From the NCBI GenBank assembly GCA_032161045.1, contig JAVHTH010000043.1: a stretch of 19,414 nt of DNA, one strand, 5' to 3'. The position numbers and the translations under genes are program-made. Numbering within the stretch: position 1 is the first letter of the stretch; each line of letters opens with the position of its first letter. The stretch is from Fervidibacter sinensis. GTDB lineage: Bacteria > Armatimonadota > Fervidibacteria > Fervidibacterales > Fervidibacteraceae. This document shows, piece after piece, positions 1-8,097 of the stretch. The notes under the pieces were generated by a model. The model did no database searches. It saw nothing but the letters and a program-made list of their open reading frames with translations, and had not been told where the DNA came from.

Positions 1-1550
1 ATCGGTCCATGCTTGAATTCACCAGCAGGGTAACCTGATGCGTGGATGTAACTGACTTCCTTGAGTTTCAAAGCACCTTCCAAAGCCGTTGGGTAGTTTA
101 TGCCTCTTGCGAGATACAGGAAGTAGCGGGCGTCCAAAAAAGTTTTGGCGCACTCGCGAACTACCGGCTCTTGCTCGTCCAAAATTCGCTCCATTTTTTC
201 GGGCAATTGCTTAAACTCATCAAGGAGTTGGTTGACAGTCTCTTGAGCGATGAGCCATTTTAAGCGGGCTATGTAAAGGGTCAACAGAAACAGGTGCGCA
301 AGTTGTGCGGTATAGGCTTTCGTTGATGCGACCCCAATTTCTGGACCTGCGTGCAGGTAAATGATAGCATCGCTTTCGCGGGTCATGGTTGAGCCCGGCA
401 CATTGCACAAACTCAAAACTGGCACGAACCTGCTTCTGGCTTGACGAATTCCAGCCAAAGTGTCAGCGGTTTCGCCTGATTGGCTAATTGCGATCACGAG
501 GGTGTCTTGCTCCAAAACAGGCTCGCGGTAGCGAAACTCGGAAGCGATTTCCGCATCTGTTGGGATGCGAAGGTAACGCTCAAAAAGATACTTGCCGTAA
601 AGACCTGCGTGCCAAGAGGTCCCCGCCGCTTGGACGATAATCCTTCGGAAGGCAATTAACTGCGAAGGGGGCATTGTTAACTCTTCAAACACCGGGGCAT
701 TTTCACTTTGGCAGCGCAAAGCAATGATTTTCCTCAATCGTTCAGGCTGCTCGTAAATTTCCTTGAGCATGAAAGTTGGGAAGCCAGCCCTGTCTTCTTC
801 AGCGATTTCCCACTCTATCCGATGGATTGTGACGGGGCGTTCGTTGCCTTCCAAATCAAAAACTCTCACTTGATTTTGGGTGACCAAAGCGACTTCGCCA
901 TCGTTGAGCAAAATGACTTGTTTGGTTATTGGCAGGATGGCGTTCAAGTCTGAACCAACGCACGCTTCGTTGTTCCCAACACCAACCAGCAAAGGTGAAC
1001 CTTGTCTTGCTGCAACTATGACACCCGGCGCTCCTTCCCAAAGGCAAGCGATTGCATAACTGCCTTTTAACTGAGCGACTGCTCTCCGAACAGCGAGAAG
1101 GAAATTTAAGGCATTGTCTCCTTCGCCTCTAATGTTTGCGAGTTCCTCTTCAATCAAGTGAGCGATGATTTCTGTATCCGTCTCCGAACGGAGGATGTGA
1201 CCTCGCTGCAAGAGTGCTTCCCTTAAAGGAATGAAGTTGTCAATGACACCATTGTGAACAATGCTGACAGTCCCTTGACAATCTGTGTGGGGGTGAGCAT
1301 TTATAGGTGACGGGGTTCCGTGAGTTGCCCAGCGAGTGTGAGCGATGCCAACTTTTGCTTGGAAAGTGTATCGCGACAGAATCTGCTCAAGCCTTTCAAT
1401 GCGACCTGCTTCTTTGACGACAGCAAGTTCGTTTCCGTCCAAGACAGCAATACCGCAGGAATCATAGCCACGATATTGAAGGCGCTTAAGCCCAGCGACG
1501 AGAACTTCAACCACATCTCGTTCTCCAATATACCCGAAAATGCCGCACAC
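1..1550 (-). CDS. glmS: glutamine-fructose-6-phosphate aminotransferase (isomerizing), C-terminus cut by window edge
   Basis: GlmS makes glucosamine-6-phosphate from fructose-6-phosphate and glutamine. This is the first committed step to UDP-GlcNAc for peptidoglycan and other amino-sugar polymers, in the cytoplasm. The start is GTG at 1550-1548, followed by Cys2 (CGIFGYIG), the N-terminal nucleophile of class II glutaminases exposed when Met is removed. A GGAGG lies 9 nt upstream. Further glutaminase motifs are HTRWATHG and VHNGVIDN. The first SIS domain shows AAGTSWHAG and ISQSGETADT, followed by GVASTKAYTAQL. The second SIS domain is entered, and the last visible residues are GYPAGEFKHGP. 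About 516 codons are present out of a usual ~600, so roughly the last 90-95 residues are missing. It lies 120 bp downstream of the pilT-linked membrane protein on the same strand and may be read through from that operon. Identification is very secure. Confidence 0.97.
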   Translation of the reverse strand, partial: MCGIFGYIGERDVVEVLVAGLKRLQYRGYDSCGIAVLDGNELAVVKEAGRIERLEQILSRYTFQAKVGIAHTRWATHGTPSPINAHPHTDCQGTVSIVHNGVIDNFIPLREALLQRGHILRSETDTEIIAHLIEEELANIRGEGDNALNFLLAVRRAVAQLKGSYAIACLWEGAPGVIVAARQGSPLLVGVGNNEACVGSDLNAILPITKQVILLNDGEVALVTQNQVRVFDLEGNERPVTIHRIEWEIAEEDRAGFPTFMLKEIYEQPERLRKIIALRCQSENAPVFEELTMPPSQLIAFRRIIVQAAGTSWHAGLYGKYLFERYLRIPTDAEIASEFRYREPVLEQDTLVIAISQSGETADTLAGIRQARSRFVPVLSLCNVPGSTMTRESDAIIYLHAGPEIGVASTKAYTAQLAHLFLLTLYIARLKWLIAQETVNQLLDEFKQLPEKMERILDEQEPVVRECAKTFLDARYFLYLARGINYPTALEGALKLKEVSYIHASGYPAGEFKHGP

Positions 1551-1670
1551 AGGTGCTCACCTCCAAACTGAGAAGAAATCACTGCCCCTTTTCAATTGGC
1601 GAGGGCAATTCCCTCCAATGGGCACTGCTTAAAGGATGGTGCCAAGAATGAAGCGAGTTCGTGACACTTG
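1551..1670 (-). other. glmS leader with short inverted repeats
   Basis: This gap lies between the membrane protein gene and glmS. Seen directly: GTGACA-CT-TGTCAC at 1661-1674, overlapping the upstream stop codon; a GGCAC/GTGCC pair spanning 1621-1643; and a TTGG-GAGGG / CCCTC-CCAA hairpin at 1596-1618, whose CTCC (GGAG on the minus strand) recalls the REP-like units elsewhere in the window. I see no glmS ribozyme core and no clear intrinsic terminator. The role of the hairpins is unknown. Confidence 0.3.
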
Positions 1671-2729
1671 TCACAAAAACAGGCGAAAAATAACGAACTC
1701 CACCAAGCGAACGGAGTAAACCATCGCAACTATGCCTATGACGACAGCGATGAATACCGCCATTGTTTGGTTGTTCAGCCCCAAAGGGTCAAAAGATGCA
1801 GGAGGGGTGAAAGCGATTTGCATCCAAAGGTGATTGAGCCACTGAACGGCTTTCGTGTAAAGAACCTGATAACGCTCCCATCCAACAAATAGCAGAACCG
1901 GCGGGGCGAAGAAAGCGACCGGGGCGAGCCAGTCATACTTGATTTGCTGGTGCTGCAGGAAAATGCTGCAACGATGACAAGGAGGTCGTTGCCCCTTTTG
2001 CCATTGGAGCAAAGTGCTTGACAGGAGCCATCCTGCTTCTCCCGTCTTTTCCGCCATCCCTGCAAGCACCGCATCAACGATGGTTGGACTGCATTGGCAA
2101 CCTGCTTTCAATCTCCAGCACGGGCGCTTTTTCTTCATAACTGGGCAATGCTCACACATCAACCTATCAACGACAGGGAGTTTCCAGCAAGGGGAGAGGG
2201 GAGTGAGGAAGGGTCTTCGTGTCGGTCGCCTTTCTTTCTCCCTTTGAATGCTCACAACCAGTTGCCCCGCTTTTCTGGCTTTCAACCTCAAGGTTGGTCC
2301 GTGACGCCAATACTCAACGAAAGCCCAAACGGACTGGACGAAACTGGCGATAAGCAAAGGAGTCAAGAGGCTCCTTAGCGCGTCCACACCCCTCATCGTC
2401 AAATCCGTGTTCGCACCGGCAATAGCAGCAAAGACGAAAGGCATAAGAACCCAAGCGAATGCACTTGACAGAAAAATCGTGATTCCGATAGGTCTCCACT
2501 CCCAATAGAGTCCAAGCAATCCGAGAACGATCATCCATCCACAGCAGTAGAGGAAATAAGCCAAGATGTTTGCAACTTTTGCCACTCTCATTGGGTCAAT
2601 TGGTGAAGCAAAGTAGCCTTTTAGCCCTCCCCAAACGAGATAGCCGATACCTAAAACGGCACCGACAACTCCTATTTGGAGCAACCAGCGGCAAATATCG
2701 GTGCGCCAAATTGTCCAATCCCGCCTCAT
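1671..2729 (-). CDS. uncharacterised multi-pass membrane protein with cysteine-rich central domain
   Basis: I do not recognise this 352-residue family. Hydrophobic segments lie at about 12-34, 48-75, 80-105, 118-140, 268-284 and 322-350. They flank a charged soluble stretch (about 145-265) containing Cys181, a CEHC pair (192/195), Cys204, a CQC (211/213) and a CHRC (251/254). The spacing suggests a metal (zinc-ribbon-like) or disulfide module, but this is inference. The ATG overlaps the stop of the preceding pilT-like gene by four bases (ATGA), so translation is probably coupled. That coupling hints at a role alongside the pilus motors, for example as a membrane accessory protein, though nothing in the sequence proves it. 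The ORF is uninterrupted and no frameshift is evident. Confidence 0.8.
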   Translation of the reverse strand: MRRDWTIWRTDICRWLLQIGVVGAVLGIGYLVWGGLKGYFASPIDPMRVAKVANILAYFLYCCGWMIVLGLLGLYWEWRPIGITIFLSSAFAWVLMPFVFAAIAGANTDLTMRGVDALRSLLTPLLIASFVQSVWAFVEYWRHGPTLRLKARKAGQLVVSIQREKERRPTRRPFLTPLSPCWKLPVVDRLMCEHCPVMKKKRPCWRLKAGCQCSPTIVDAVLAGMAEKTGEAGWLLSSTLLQWQKGQRPPCHRCSIFLQHQQIKYDWLAPVAFFAPPVLLFVGWERYQVLYTKAVQWLNHLWMQIAFTPPASFDPLGLNNQTMAVFIAVVIGIVAMVYSVRLVEFVIFRLFL

Positions 2730-3826
2730 GAAGCAGCCTCCCGGCGTCTTGCTTCCTTCACTAACTCTTCAACGGTTTCAGGATGGTTCGCTTCAGCGAG
2801 GGCATCCTCTAACTTTACGATGCCTTGAAGGACAAGGTTAGCCAAACTTTGTTCAAGCGTCATCATTCCCTGCTTCAAACCCGTTTGCAAAACTGATGGG
2901 AGTTGGAAGGTTTTCGCCTCACGGATAAGGGCACGAGCGGCTGTCGTTCCAACCAAGACTTCAAAAGCCGCAACCATTCCCTTCCTGTCGGCTCTCCTAA
3001 CCAATCTTTGAGAAATCACACCTACAAGGCTGATTGCCAACTGCATTCGAATTTGCTGCTGTTGGTGAGTGGGGAAAGCGTCAATAATGCGGTCAATAGT
3101 CTGGACTGCATCGGGAGTGTGAAGTGTGCTGAGAACCAAGTGACCTGTTTCCGCTGCCGTGATCGCCAATGCGATGGTTTCCAAGTCTCGCATCTCACCA
3201 ATCATGATGACATCTGGATCTTCTCGCAAAGCATACTTGAGGGCATTGGCAAAGGACAGTGTATCACGACCGACTTCACGCTGATTGACCAAAGCCAATT
3301 TGTCCTGATGTATGAACTCAATTGGGTCTTCAACGGTGATGATGTGGAGCGGGAAGTGGCTGTTGATGTAGTCAACCATCGCTGCCAAAGTTGTTGTCTT
3401 GCCACATCCTGCAGGACCGGTGACGAGGACAATTCCGCGGGGGCGTTCACAAAAGTGACGAACTATAGGTGGTAGCCCCAACTCTTCAAAAGTTGGAATG
3501 CGTGTCGGAATAATTCGGAAGATCGCTTCAACTGTTCCCCTTTGCATCAAGACATTTACGCGAAACCTCGCCAAGTCTGGAATTGTGAAGGCGAAGTCAA
3601 CTTCCTTCCTGCGCTCAAATTCTTCCCTCTTTTCGGGAGGAAGGATGGAGAAGACAAGCCTTTGAGTATCCTCTGGGGTGAGTGGGGGCACATTAGTTGC
3701 TGGGTAAAGGTCGCCATACAGCCGGAAAAGAGGAGGCGCTCCAGCCTTCAAGTGGACATCGGAGCAATTCCTTTGGACACCGAACCTCAAAATGTCCTCT
3801 AACGCTAAAGTCTGGGTCTGCGTCAT
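2726..3826 (-). CDS. pilT: PilT-family type IV pilus retraction ATPase (third in tandem)
   Basis: This is a hexameric cytoplasmic ATPase of the GspE/PilT superfamily that powers pilus retraction (twitching, surface motility, DNA uptake). It has 366 residues from ATG 3826. An in-frame GTG at 3835 lies within the GGGGGTG ribosome-binding sequence, so the ATG is preferred. Visible motifs are Walker A GPAGCGKTT (138-146), Asp box VEDPIEF (165-171), Walker B DVIMIGEMRD (205-214) and His box AETGHLVLSTLHT (225-237). Its C-terminal half keeps a stretch ARALIRE...QLPSVLQTG close to the PilT signature AIRNLIRE, so of the three copies it looks closest to canonical PilT. Length is typical of PilT (about 340-370). 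It starts 13 bp after the second copy stops and overlaps the downstream membrane protein start by 4 bp, as expected in an operon. Confidence 0.95.
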   Translation of the reverse strand: MTQTQTLALEDILRFGVQRNCSDVHLKAGAPPLFRLYGDLYPATNVPPLTPEDTQRLVFSILPPEKREEFERRKEVDFAFTIPDLARFRVNVLMQRGTVEAIFRIIPTRIPTFEELGLPPIVRHFCERPRGIVLVTGPAGCGKTTTLAAMVDYINSHFPLHIITVEDPIEFIHQDKLALVNQREVGRDTLSFANALKYALREDPDVIMIGEMRDLETIALAITAAETGHLVLSTLHTPDAVQTIDRIIDAFPTHQQQQIRMQLAISLVGVISQRLVRRADRKGMVAAFEVLVGTTAARALIREAKTFQLPSVLQTGLKQGMMTLEQSLANLVLQGIVKLEDALAEANHPETVEELVKEARRREAAS

Positions 3827-3839
3827 TGCATTCACCCCC

Positions 3840-4946
3840 TTAGGAACTTGCTATAGCCGCCGCTTGCTCCGCTGAGATCAAACCCATCTCCAATGCCTTT
3901 TGCCTAAACTCCAAAGGGTTGCTGCATTTCATGTATGCGTCCTCAAAACTCACAACGCCCTTTTTAACCCAATCAAGCAAGTGGTCATCCAGCAACTGAC
4001 AGCCGATTTCTGTCCCTGCTTTGATATGGCTGTAAATTTGGTCGGTTCGCCCTTGACGAATTAGCGAGCGAACAGCGGGAGTGACAATCATGATTTCCAT
4101 CGCTGCGACACGACCCGGTCTGTCGCATCTTGGAACGAGTTGCTGGGAGATGACAGCCTGCAAAGTGCTTGCCAACTGAACCCTCACTTGAGGTTGCCTA
4201 TCAGGGTCAAAAGCGTCAATAATTCGGTCAATAGTCTGGGGCGCATCAATAGTGTGGACAGTGCTGAAGACCAAGTGCCCTGTCTCCGCTGCGTGAAGAG
4301 CCAAAGAAATGGTCTCCAAATCACGCATCTCCCCAACGAGAATGACATCGGGGTTTTGACGGGTAACATGTCTTAACGCTTCCGCATAAGATTCGGTGTC
4401 AATCCCAACCTCCCTTTGAGTGATTGAGCACAGTTTGTCTTGATGCCAATATTCAATCGGCTCTTCAATGGTGATTATGTGGGCGCGCCGATTTTCGTTG
4501 ATGTAGTCAATCATCGCTGCGAGGGTCGTCGTCTTGCCGCATCCCGTCGGTCCAGTGACCAACACTAACCCACGCCTGAGCATAGCGATCTTTTTGAGAA
4601 CTTGAGGCAACATCAATTCGTCAATGGTCCTCACTTTGCTTGGGATAACTCGGAAAACACCCCCCAAGTTACCTTGCTGGTGAAAGAGGTTAACGCGGAA
4701 CCTACTAACACCGGGTAATTCATAAGCCATGTCAAGTTCCAATTGGGTCTCCAATCTTTGAATCTGCCAATCTGCGAGGATGGGGTAAACGAGTTCGCGG
4801 ATAGATTCAGGTGTGAGGACTGGGTAGTCTGTCCTGACCAGCCTACCATGCACCCTAAAATACGGGGGCTGTCCAACCTTCAGATGAAGGTCGCTACCTT
4901 CCCTTTCAACCAAGTCTCGCAAAATATCGTCCAACTGCAAAGCCAT
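3840..4946 (-). CDS. PilT-family type IV pilus retraction ATPase (second in tandem)
   Basis: This is a second paralogue, 368 residues from ATG 4946, which sits 8 nt after a perfect AGGAGG. The in-frame GTG at 4955 overlaps that ribosome-binding site and is unlikely to be used. The N-terminal PAS-like domain carries GSDLHLKVGQPP (17-28). ATPase motifs are Walker A GPTGCGKTT (132-140), Walker B DVILVGEMRD (200-209) and His box AETGHLVFSTVHT (220-232). The Asp box reads IEEPIEY where the other copies have EDP, a D-to-E change. The AIRNLIRE-type region is AVRSLIRQ (291-298). The tail after about 340 is Ala-rich. It is likely a PilT or PilU-like retraction motor. Which of the three copies acts with the pilus machine cannot be told from sequence alone. 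Confidence 0.95.
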   Translation of the reverse strand: MALQLDDILRDLVEREGSDLHLKVGQPPYFRVHGRLVRTDYPVLTPESIRELVYPILADWQIQRLETQLELDMAYELPGVSRFRVNLFHQQGNLGGVFRVIPSKVRTIDELMLPQVLKKIAMLRRGLVLVTGPTGCGKTTTLAAMIDYINENRRAHIITIEEPIEYWHQDKLCSITQREVGIDTESYAEALRHVTRQNPDVILVGEMRDLETISLALHAAETGHLVFSTVHTIDAPQTIDRIIDAFDPDRQPQVRVQLASTLQAVISQQLVPRCDRPGRVAAMEIMIVTPAVRSLIRQGRTDQIYSHIKAGTEIGCQLLDDHLLDWVKKGVVSFEDAYMKCSNPLEFRQKALEMGLISAEQAAAIASS

Positions 4947-4988
4947 AGCCGCCACCTCCTTTGTCTTGTTTTTTTCTCTCTCACTCCT

Positions 4989-6173
4989 TCACTGACCGCC
5001 ACTTTGTTGTTGAGGTGAACGCAACAGAGCAGCCCTCTGCTGCCTCTGCGCTTCCTCCGCCTTTCTCCGCTTTTCCTCCAAAACACGGTGCAGGATATGT
5101 CGCATCTCGCTTGGGTTGGTGGAAGCGCGCAATGCAACCTCAGGCGTGATTAAGTCTTGGCGCACATAATCTTCTAACGCTTGGTTCATTGTCTGCATTC
5201 CCCAATATCCGCCCTCCTGCTTGTCTTTCGCCATCAACTGATACAAGTTTCCAGTCCGTCCCTCTTCAATTTCCTTTGCAATCGTTGGCGTGACGACCAT
5301 GAACTCAACTGCAGGTAACCGACCTTTCCCATCCGCTCTGGGAACTAACTTTTGTGAAATGATGGAGAGCAAAGAACGGGAGAGGCGGATACAAACTTCG
5401 CGGCGTTCGTGAGGTGGGAACATATTGACAATTCGTTCCATTGTCTCCGAAGCGGATGGAGTGTGAACAGTACTGAAAACCAAGTGCCCTGTTTCCGCAG
5501 CCATCAATGCTGCATTGAAAGTCTCAACATCGCGCATCTCACCAATGAGGATGACATCGGGACTTTCACGAAGGACATACTTGAGCGCATCTGTGAACGA
5601 AGCGGTATCGTAACCAACCTCCCTTTGGCTCACGATGCTCATCTTGTCTTCGTAAACATACTCAATCGGGTCCTCAATCGTGACGATGTGGCATTGGCGG
5701 GTTTGGTTAATGAGGTCAAGCAACGCTGCGAGGGTTGTGGATTTACCGCATCCCGTCGGTCCTGTGACCAAGATCAAGCCTTGAGTGGCATAGCCAGGAT
5801 AAGACGGGTCTGTCACCAACCTTTTCAAAACGATAGGCAAATTGAGTTCTTCAACCGTTCGGATGCGAAGTGGCAAAACACGCATGACAATCGCTAAACT
5901 TCCCCTCTGTTGGTAAACATTCACTCGGAAGCGGCAAACTCCGGGGAAAGTGAAACCGAGGTCTAACTCGTGTCGCTTTTCAAACGCCGCCATCTGGTCT
6001 TCCGTGAGGATTGCCCCTGCAATTTCCTTTAAATCGTTGACGGTCAGTGGGGGGAGATTCAACCGGTAAACTTTCCCGTGAACGCGCAAACAAGGGGGTG
6101 TGCCAACTTTCAGGAAAATGTCAGATGCCTCTATTTCTACGGCGTAGCGAATCAATCGCTCCAAGTCAACCAT
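4989..6173 (-). CDS. PilT-family type IV pilus retraction ATPase (first in tandem, extended C-terminus)
   Basis: This is the first gene of the tandem array, 394 residues. ATG 6173 lies 8 nt after AGGAGG. Motifs are ASDIFLKVGTPP (16-27), Walker A GPTGCGKST (138-146), Asp box IEDPIEY (166-172), Walker B DVILIGEMRD (206-215) and His box AETGHLVFSTVHT (226-238). The region matching AIRNLIRE is divergent (TIAKEIEEGRTGNL, about 297-310). The last ~30 residues (KRRKAEEAQRQQR...QQQSGG) form a charged, Gln-rich tail beyond the usual PilT length, which resembles PilU-type C-terminal extensions. It probably forms homo- or hetero-hexamers that depolymerise pilin. It is divergent from the esterase, with a likely promoter in the gap. 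The PilT family call is secure; the PilT versus PilU role is not. Confidence 0.95.
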   Translation of the reverse strand: MVDLERLIRYAVEIEASDIFLKVGTPPCLRVHGKVYRLNLPPLTVNDLKEIAGAILTEDQMAAFEKRHELDLGFTFPGVCRFRVNVYQQRGSLAIVMRVLPLRIRTVEELNLPIVLKRLVTDPSYPGYATQGLILVTGPTGCGKSTTLAALLDLINQTRQCHIVTIEDPIEYVYEDKMSIVSQREVGYDTASFTDALKYVLRESPDVILIGEMRDVETFNAALMAAETGHLVFSTVHTPSASETMERIVNMFPPHERREVCIRLSRSLLSIISQKLVPRADGKGRLPAVEFMVVTPTIAKEIEEGRTGNLYQLMAKDKQEGGYWGMQTMNQALEDYVRQDLITPEVALRASTNPSEMRHILHRVLEEKRRKAEEAQRQQRAALLRSPQQQSGGQ

Positions 6174-6219
6174 TTAAACCGCCTCCTGAAACAGAAGGGT
6201 TCGCAAAATGCCAATGCTA

Positions 6220-6249
6220 ATGATGCCACTGCCCTTCATTGCATGTCAA
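6220..6249 (-). promoter_or_regulatory. probable sigma70-type promoter for the pilT operon
   Basis: On the minus strand a perfect -35 TTGACA (6249-6244) is followed after 18 nt by CATCAT (6225-6220, four of six consensus bases). It lies about 47 bp upstream of the first pilT-like start. The -35 is strong and the -10 weak, so the call is moderate. Confidence 0.4.
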
Positions 6250-6261
6250 TAACTTTGAAAT

Positions 6262-6290
6262 CGCTTCCTGCCAAAATGTTTGAGGAAGCG
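6262..6290. promoter_or_regulatory. inverted repeat in the pilT/esterase divergent promoter region
   Basis: CGCTTCC (6262-6268) pairs with GGAAGCG (6284-6290). TTTGA and TCAAA outside it extend the symmetry after a 3-nt interruption. It sits just upstream of the putative pilT -35 and about 45 bp before the esterase start. It could be an operator, or on the + strand a weak hairpin followed by AAATTTTT. Function is unknown. Confidence 0.35.
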
Positions 6291-6335
6291 TCAAATTTTT
6301 GTCGGGCAAAAATCTTGATTGAGAGGTGATGCGGG

Positions 6336-7250
6336 ATGAAGCGGGCTTGGTCAATCGTGATTGGTCTCCTTGTTTTGCTCACTCTCGCCACGACGAGTTT
6401 GCTTAGTGTGACGATGTTGCAAATTGCCGAAAAGGCACTGCCATTTGAGGTGAGGGAAAACCTAACTTACGGTCCCTATGAGCGCAACGAACTTGACCTG
6501 TTTTTGCCAAAAGACGACGGTAAAAAGTTGCGCCCCGCAGTCGTTGTCATTCACGGTGGTGCTTGGAGGAGCGGGGATAAAGGGCAATTGAGAATGCTTG
6601 CCGAATTGTTCGCGCGGCGAGGTTATGTTGCTGCAGCGATCAATTACCGGTTGGCTCCAAAATACAGTTACCCCGCCCAACTTGACGATTGTCAGCGTGC
6701 GGTCAGGTGGCTTCGCAAAAATGCAAAGGAATATCGGGTTGACCCGAAAAGGTTTGGCGCTGCAGGTGCTTCCGCTGGCGGTCACCTCGCGCTTCTGCTC
6801 GGAACCCGCGAAACTCGTGATGACAGCGACCCCGAACTCAAAGGCATAAGCAGCAAAGTCCAGTGCGTTCTGAGCATCTTTGGTCCAACGGATTTCACCG
6901 ATGAGCGTTATGTTCAGGCATCAAAAAATCCCATTGCAGGTAGAGCCTTGATTGATTTCCTCGGCAAACCTTACGATGAAGCACCAAATCTGTGGAAAGA
7001 GGCTTCACCACTCCACCATGTCTCACCTGATGACGCCCCAACCTTCATCATTCACGGTGACCAAGACCCACTTGTGCCCCTTGAGCAATCTGAACGATTT
7101 GCGGAGGCGTTGAAGAAAGTCAAGGTTGAGGTTCAACTCGTCGTCATCAAAGGCATGGGACACGGACCGACAACACCGGAGCAAAGGGAGGAATTCATGA
7201 AAGCGATAGAGCAAGCAGCCGAATTCTTTGACAAGCACCTGAAGCGCTGA
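6336..7250 (+). CDS. alpha/beta-hydrolase esterase/lipase (acetyl-esterase type), secreted or membrane-anchored
   Basis: A serine hydrolase of 304 residues, probably cleaving carboxyl esters such as acetylated sugars or lipids. Residues 1-28 form a hydrophobic N-terminal signal peptide or anchor (KR, then LLVLLTLATT), so the enzyme acts outside the cytoplasmic membrane. HGGAW (73-77) is the oxyanion-hole motif. The nucleophile elbow is GASAGG with Ser146. Asp244 in GDQDP and His276 in GMGHG complete the triad at family-typical positions. The start ATG 6336 follows GAGAGGTGATGC. It resembles the BD-FAE/Aes-like exosortase-independent esterases often found with polysaccharide breakdown genes, but no such genes are adjacent, so substrate is open. 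It is divergent from the pilT operon and followed by a 127-bp gap. The fold and catalytic type are secure. Confidence 0.92.
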   Translation: MKRAWSIVIGLLVLLTLATTSLLSVTMLQIAEKALPFEVRENLTYGPYERNELDLFLPKDDGKKLRPAVVVIHGGAWRSGDKGQLRMLAELFARRGYVAAAINYRLAPKYSYPAQLDDCQRAVRWLRKNAKEYRVDPKRFGAAGASAGGHLALLLGTRETRDDSDPELKGISSKVQCVLSIFGPTDFTDERYVQASKNPIAGRALIDFLGKPYDEAPNLWKEASPLHHVSPDDAPTFIIHGDQDPLVPLEQSERFAEALKKVKVEVQLVVIKGMGHGPTTPEQREEFMKAIEQAAEFFDKHLKR

Positions 7251-7377
7251 GAGAATAAAACTCAAACTTTGCCGGCACGATTTCAAACACAATTTCAAGC
7301 CGCGCCATCGTAGGTTCTTGCACCTTGCCGGCAGTTTTCCCCAACATTGATGAACTTTTGCTGGGGGCTAAAAGGCG

Positions 7378-7827
7378 ATGGCGCAAGTGAAGTGGGGCTT
7401 TCTGCAAAAATTTCTACGCCAATGGTTTTCTGCTTTTCGCCGAAACCGGAATTTGTGGTTTGTCGTCAGGTTCATGCTGCCCATCATTTTGCTTGGTTGG
7501 TTACTTGACTTGACAAAGTATTTGAAACTTGAAAGTTGGCGAGTAGCGGTAAAGGACGCATATTTCTTCGCTGTCATCGTCGCTGTCGCTTGGATTTTCG
7601 CTATGGTTGCCTTAAGGTTTGCCCAAAAGCACGGTTGGTGGGGATTGCTTCGCTGGAAAACCCTATACTTTGTTTTTGCCACCGCATTCATCGGGTTGGC
7701 GTGGACAACCATTGCGGTCATTGAAGGCTACCAAATCAAGTTGGTGCATATTTTGTGGTGGATGCTGCTCGGACAGGCTGCAGCGTGGTTCGGCATCATG
7801 ATTCACCTTTTCGCCGAAGAATCGTGA
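7378..7827 (+). CDS. uncharacterised small four-helix membrane protein
   Basis: I do not recognise this family. The 149 residues begin with a basic amphipathic stretch (KFLRQWFSAFRRNRN, about 11-25) and contain four hydrophobic segments near 27-45, 61-81, 96-116 and 121-145. The last carries HILWWMLLGQAAAWF. No cofactor-binding or catalytic motif is visible. The start ATG 7378 follows a weak AAAGGC, and the 127-bp gap before it repeats the 9-mer TTGCCGGCA (7269-7277 and 7325-7333). The gene ends eight bases before the first REP-like unit. It is probably a real integral membrane protein, given length and clean hydrophobic patterning, but function is unknown. Confidence 0.7.
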   Translation: MAQVKWGFLQKFLRQWFSAFRRNRNLWFVVRFMLPIILLGWLLDLTKYLKLESWRVAVKDAYFFAVIVAVAWIFAMVALRFAQKHGWWGLLRWKTLYFVFATAFIGLAWTTIAVIEGYQIKLVHILWWMLLGQAAAWFGIMIHLFAEES

Positions 7828-7834
7828 CCATGTT

Positions 7835-8093
7835 GGAGGGTCGGGTTTCTGCCCGACTGCTCTTGAAACGAAATTTAGTTTTTCGGCTCGGCAAGAACCG
7901 AGTCCTCCAAATTTATCCACTCGGAGGACATGCCTCTATCGTGCCAAATTTCCCTTGTAGGGCAGGGTCTTATACCCTGCCGACAAATTTTTCATCGGCG
8001 CGGTGTAAAACCGCGCCCTACATTAAGCCAATTCTTTCAGCAGGGCAAACCCTAACCCTCCGATTTTTTGGCTCGGCAAGAGCCGAGCCTTCC
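7835..8093. repeat. left cluster of REP-like palindromic units
   Basis: This intergenic block lies between two convergent genes. It holds six tagged hairpins: + GGAG with GTCGGG/CCCGAC (7835-7858); - GGAG (CTCC 7905-7908) with GGCTCGG/CCGAGTC (7885-7904); a decayed + GGAG unit (7923-7945) related to the GGCACGCC type; the BIME-like pair at 7957-8021; and - GGAA (TTCC 8090-8093) with GGCTCGG/CCGAGCC (8070-8089). A decayed trace with CTCC at 8058-8061 lies between. The conserved feature is a GTAG/GGAG tetranucleotide immediately 5' of a 6-8 bp stem with a 5-7 nt loop, as in REP elements recognised by RAYT transposases. The last unit abuts the ychF stop codon. Confidence 0.8.
7957..8021. repeat. 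BIME-like inverted pair of two different REP hairpins
   Basis: GTAG (7957-7960) precedes the perfect hairpin GGCAGGG/CCCTGCC (7961-7981). A 15-nt A/T-rich spacer follows. Next comes GGCGCGG/CCGCGCC (7997-8017), ending in CTAC (8018-8021), which is GTAG on the minus strand. The outer GTAGGG/CCCTAC ends are complementary to each other. With flanks, this 87-bp stretch (7943-8029) recurs in inverted orientation at 13620-13706 with about five mismatches. Confidence 0.85.
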
Positions 8094-8097
8094 GAAT

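Noticed and set aside
1551..1670. glmS ribozyme upstream of glmS
   Set aside because: The leader is short and I could not find the ribozyme core or a cleavage-site context. Only small hairpins are present.
2903..3475. 190-codon frame on the + strand
   Set aside because: It is antisense to the highly conserved pilT ATPase core and has no recognisable protein features, so it is a shadow frame.
2726..6173. PilB/GspE assembly ATPases instead of PilT
   Set aside because: All three are 366-394 residues, without the long N-terminal domain and tetracysteine motif of PilB/GspE.
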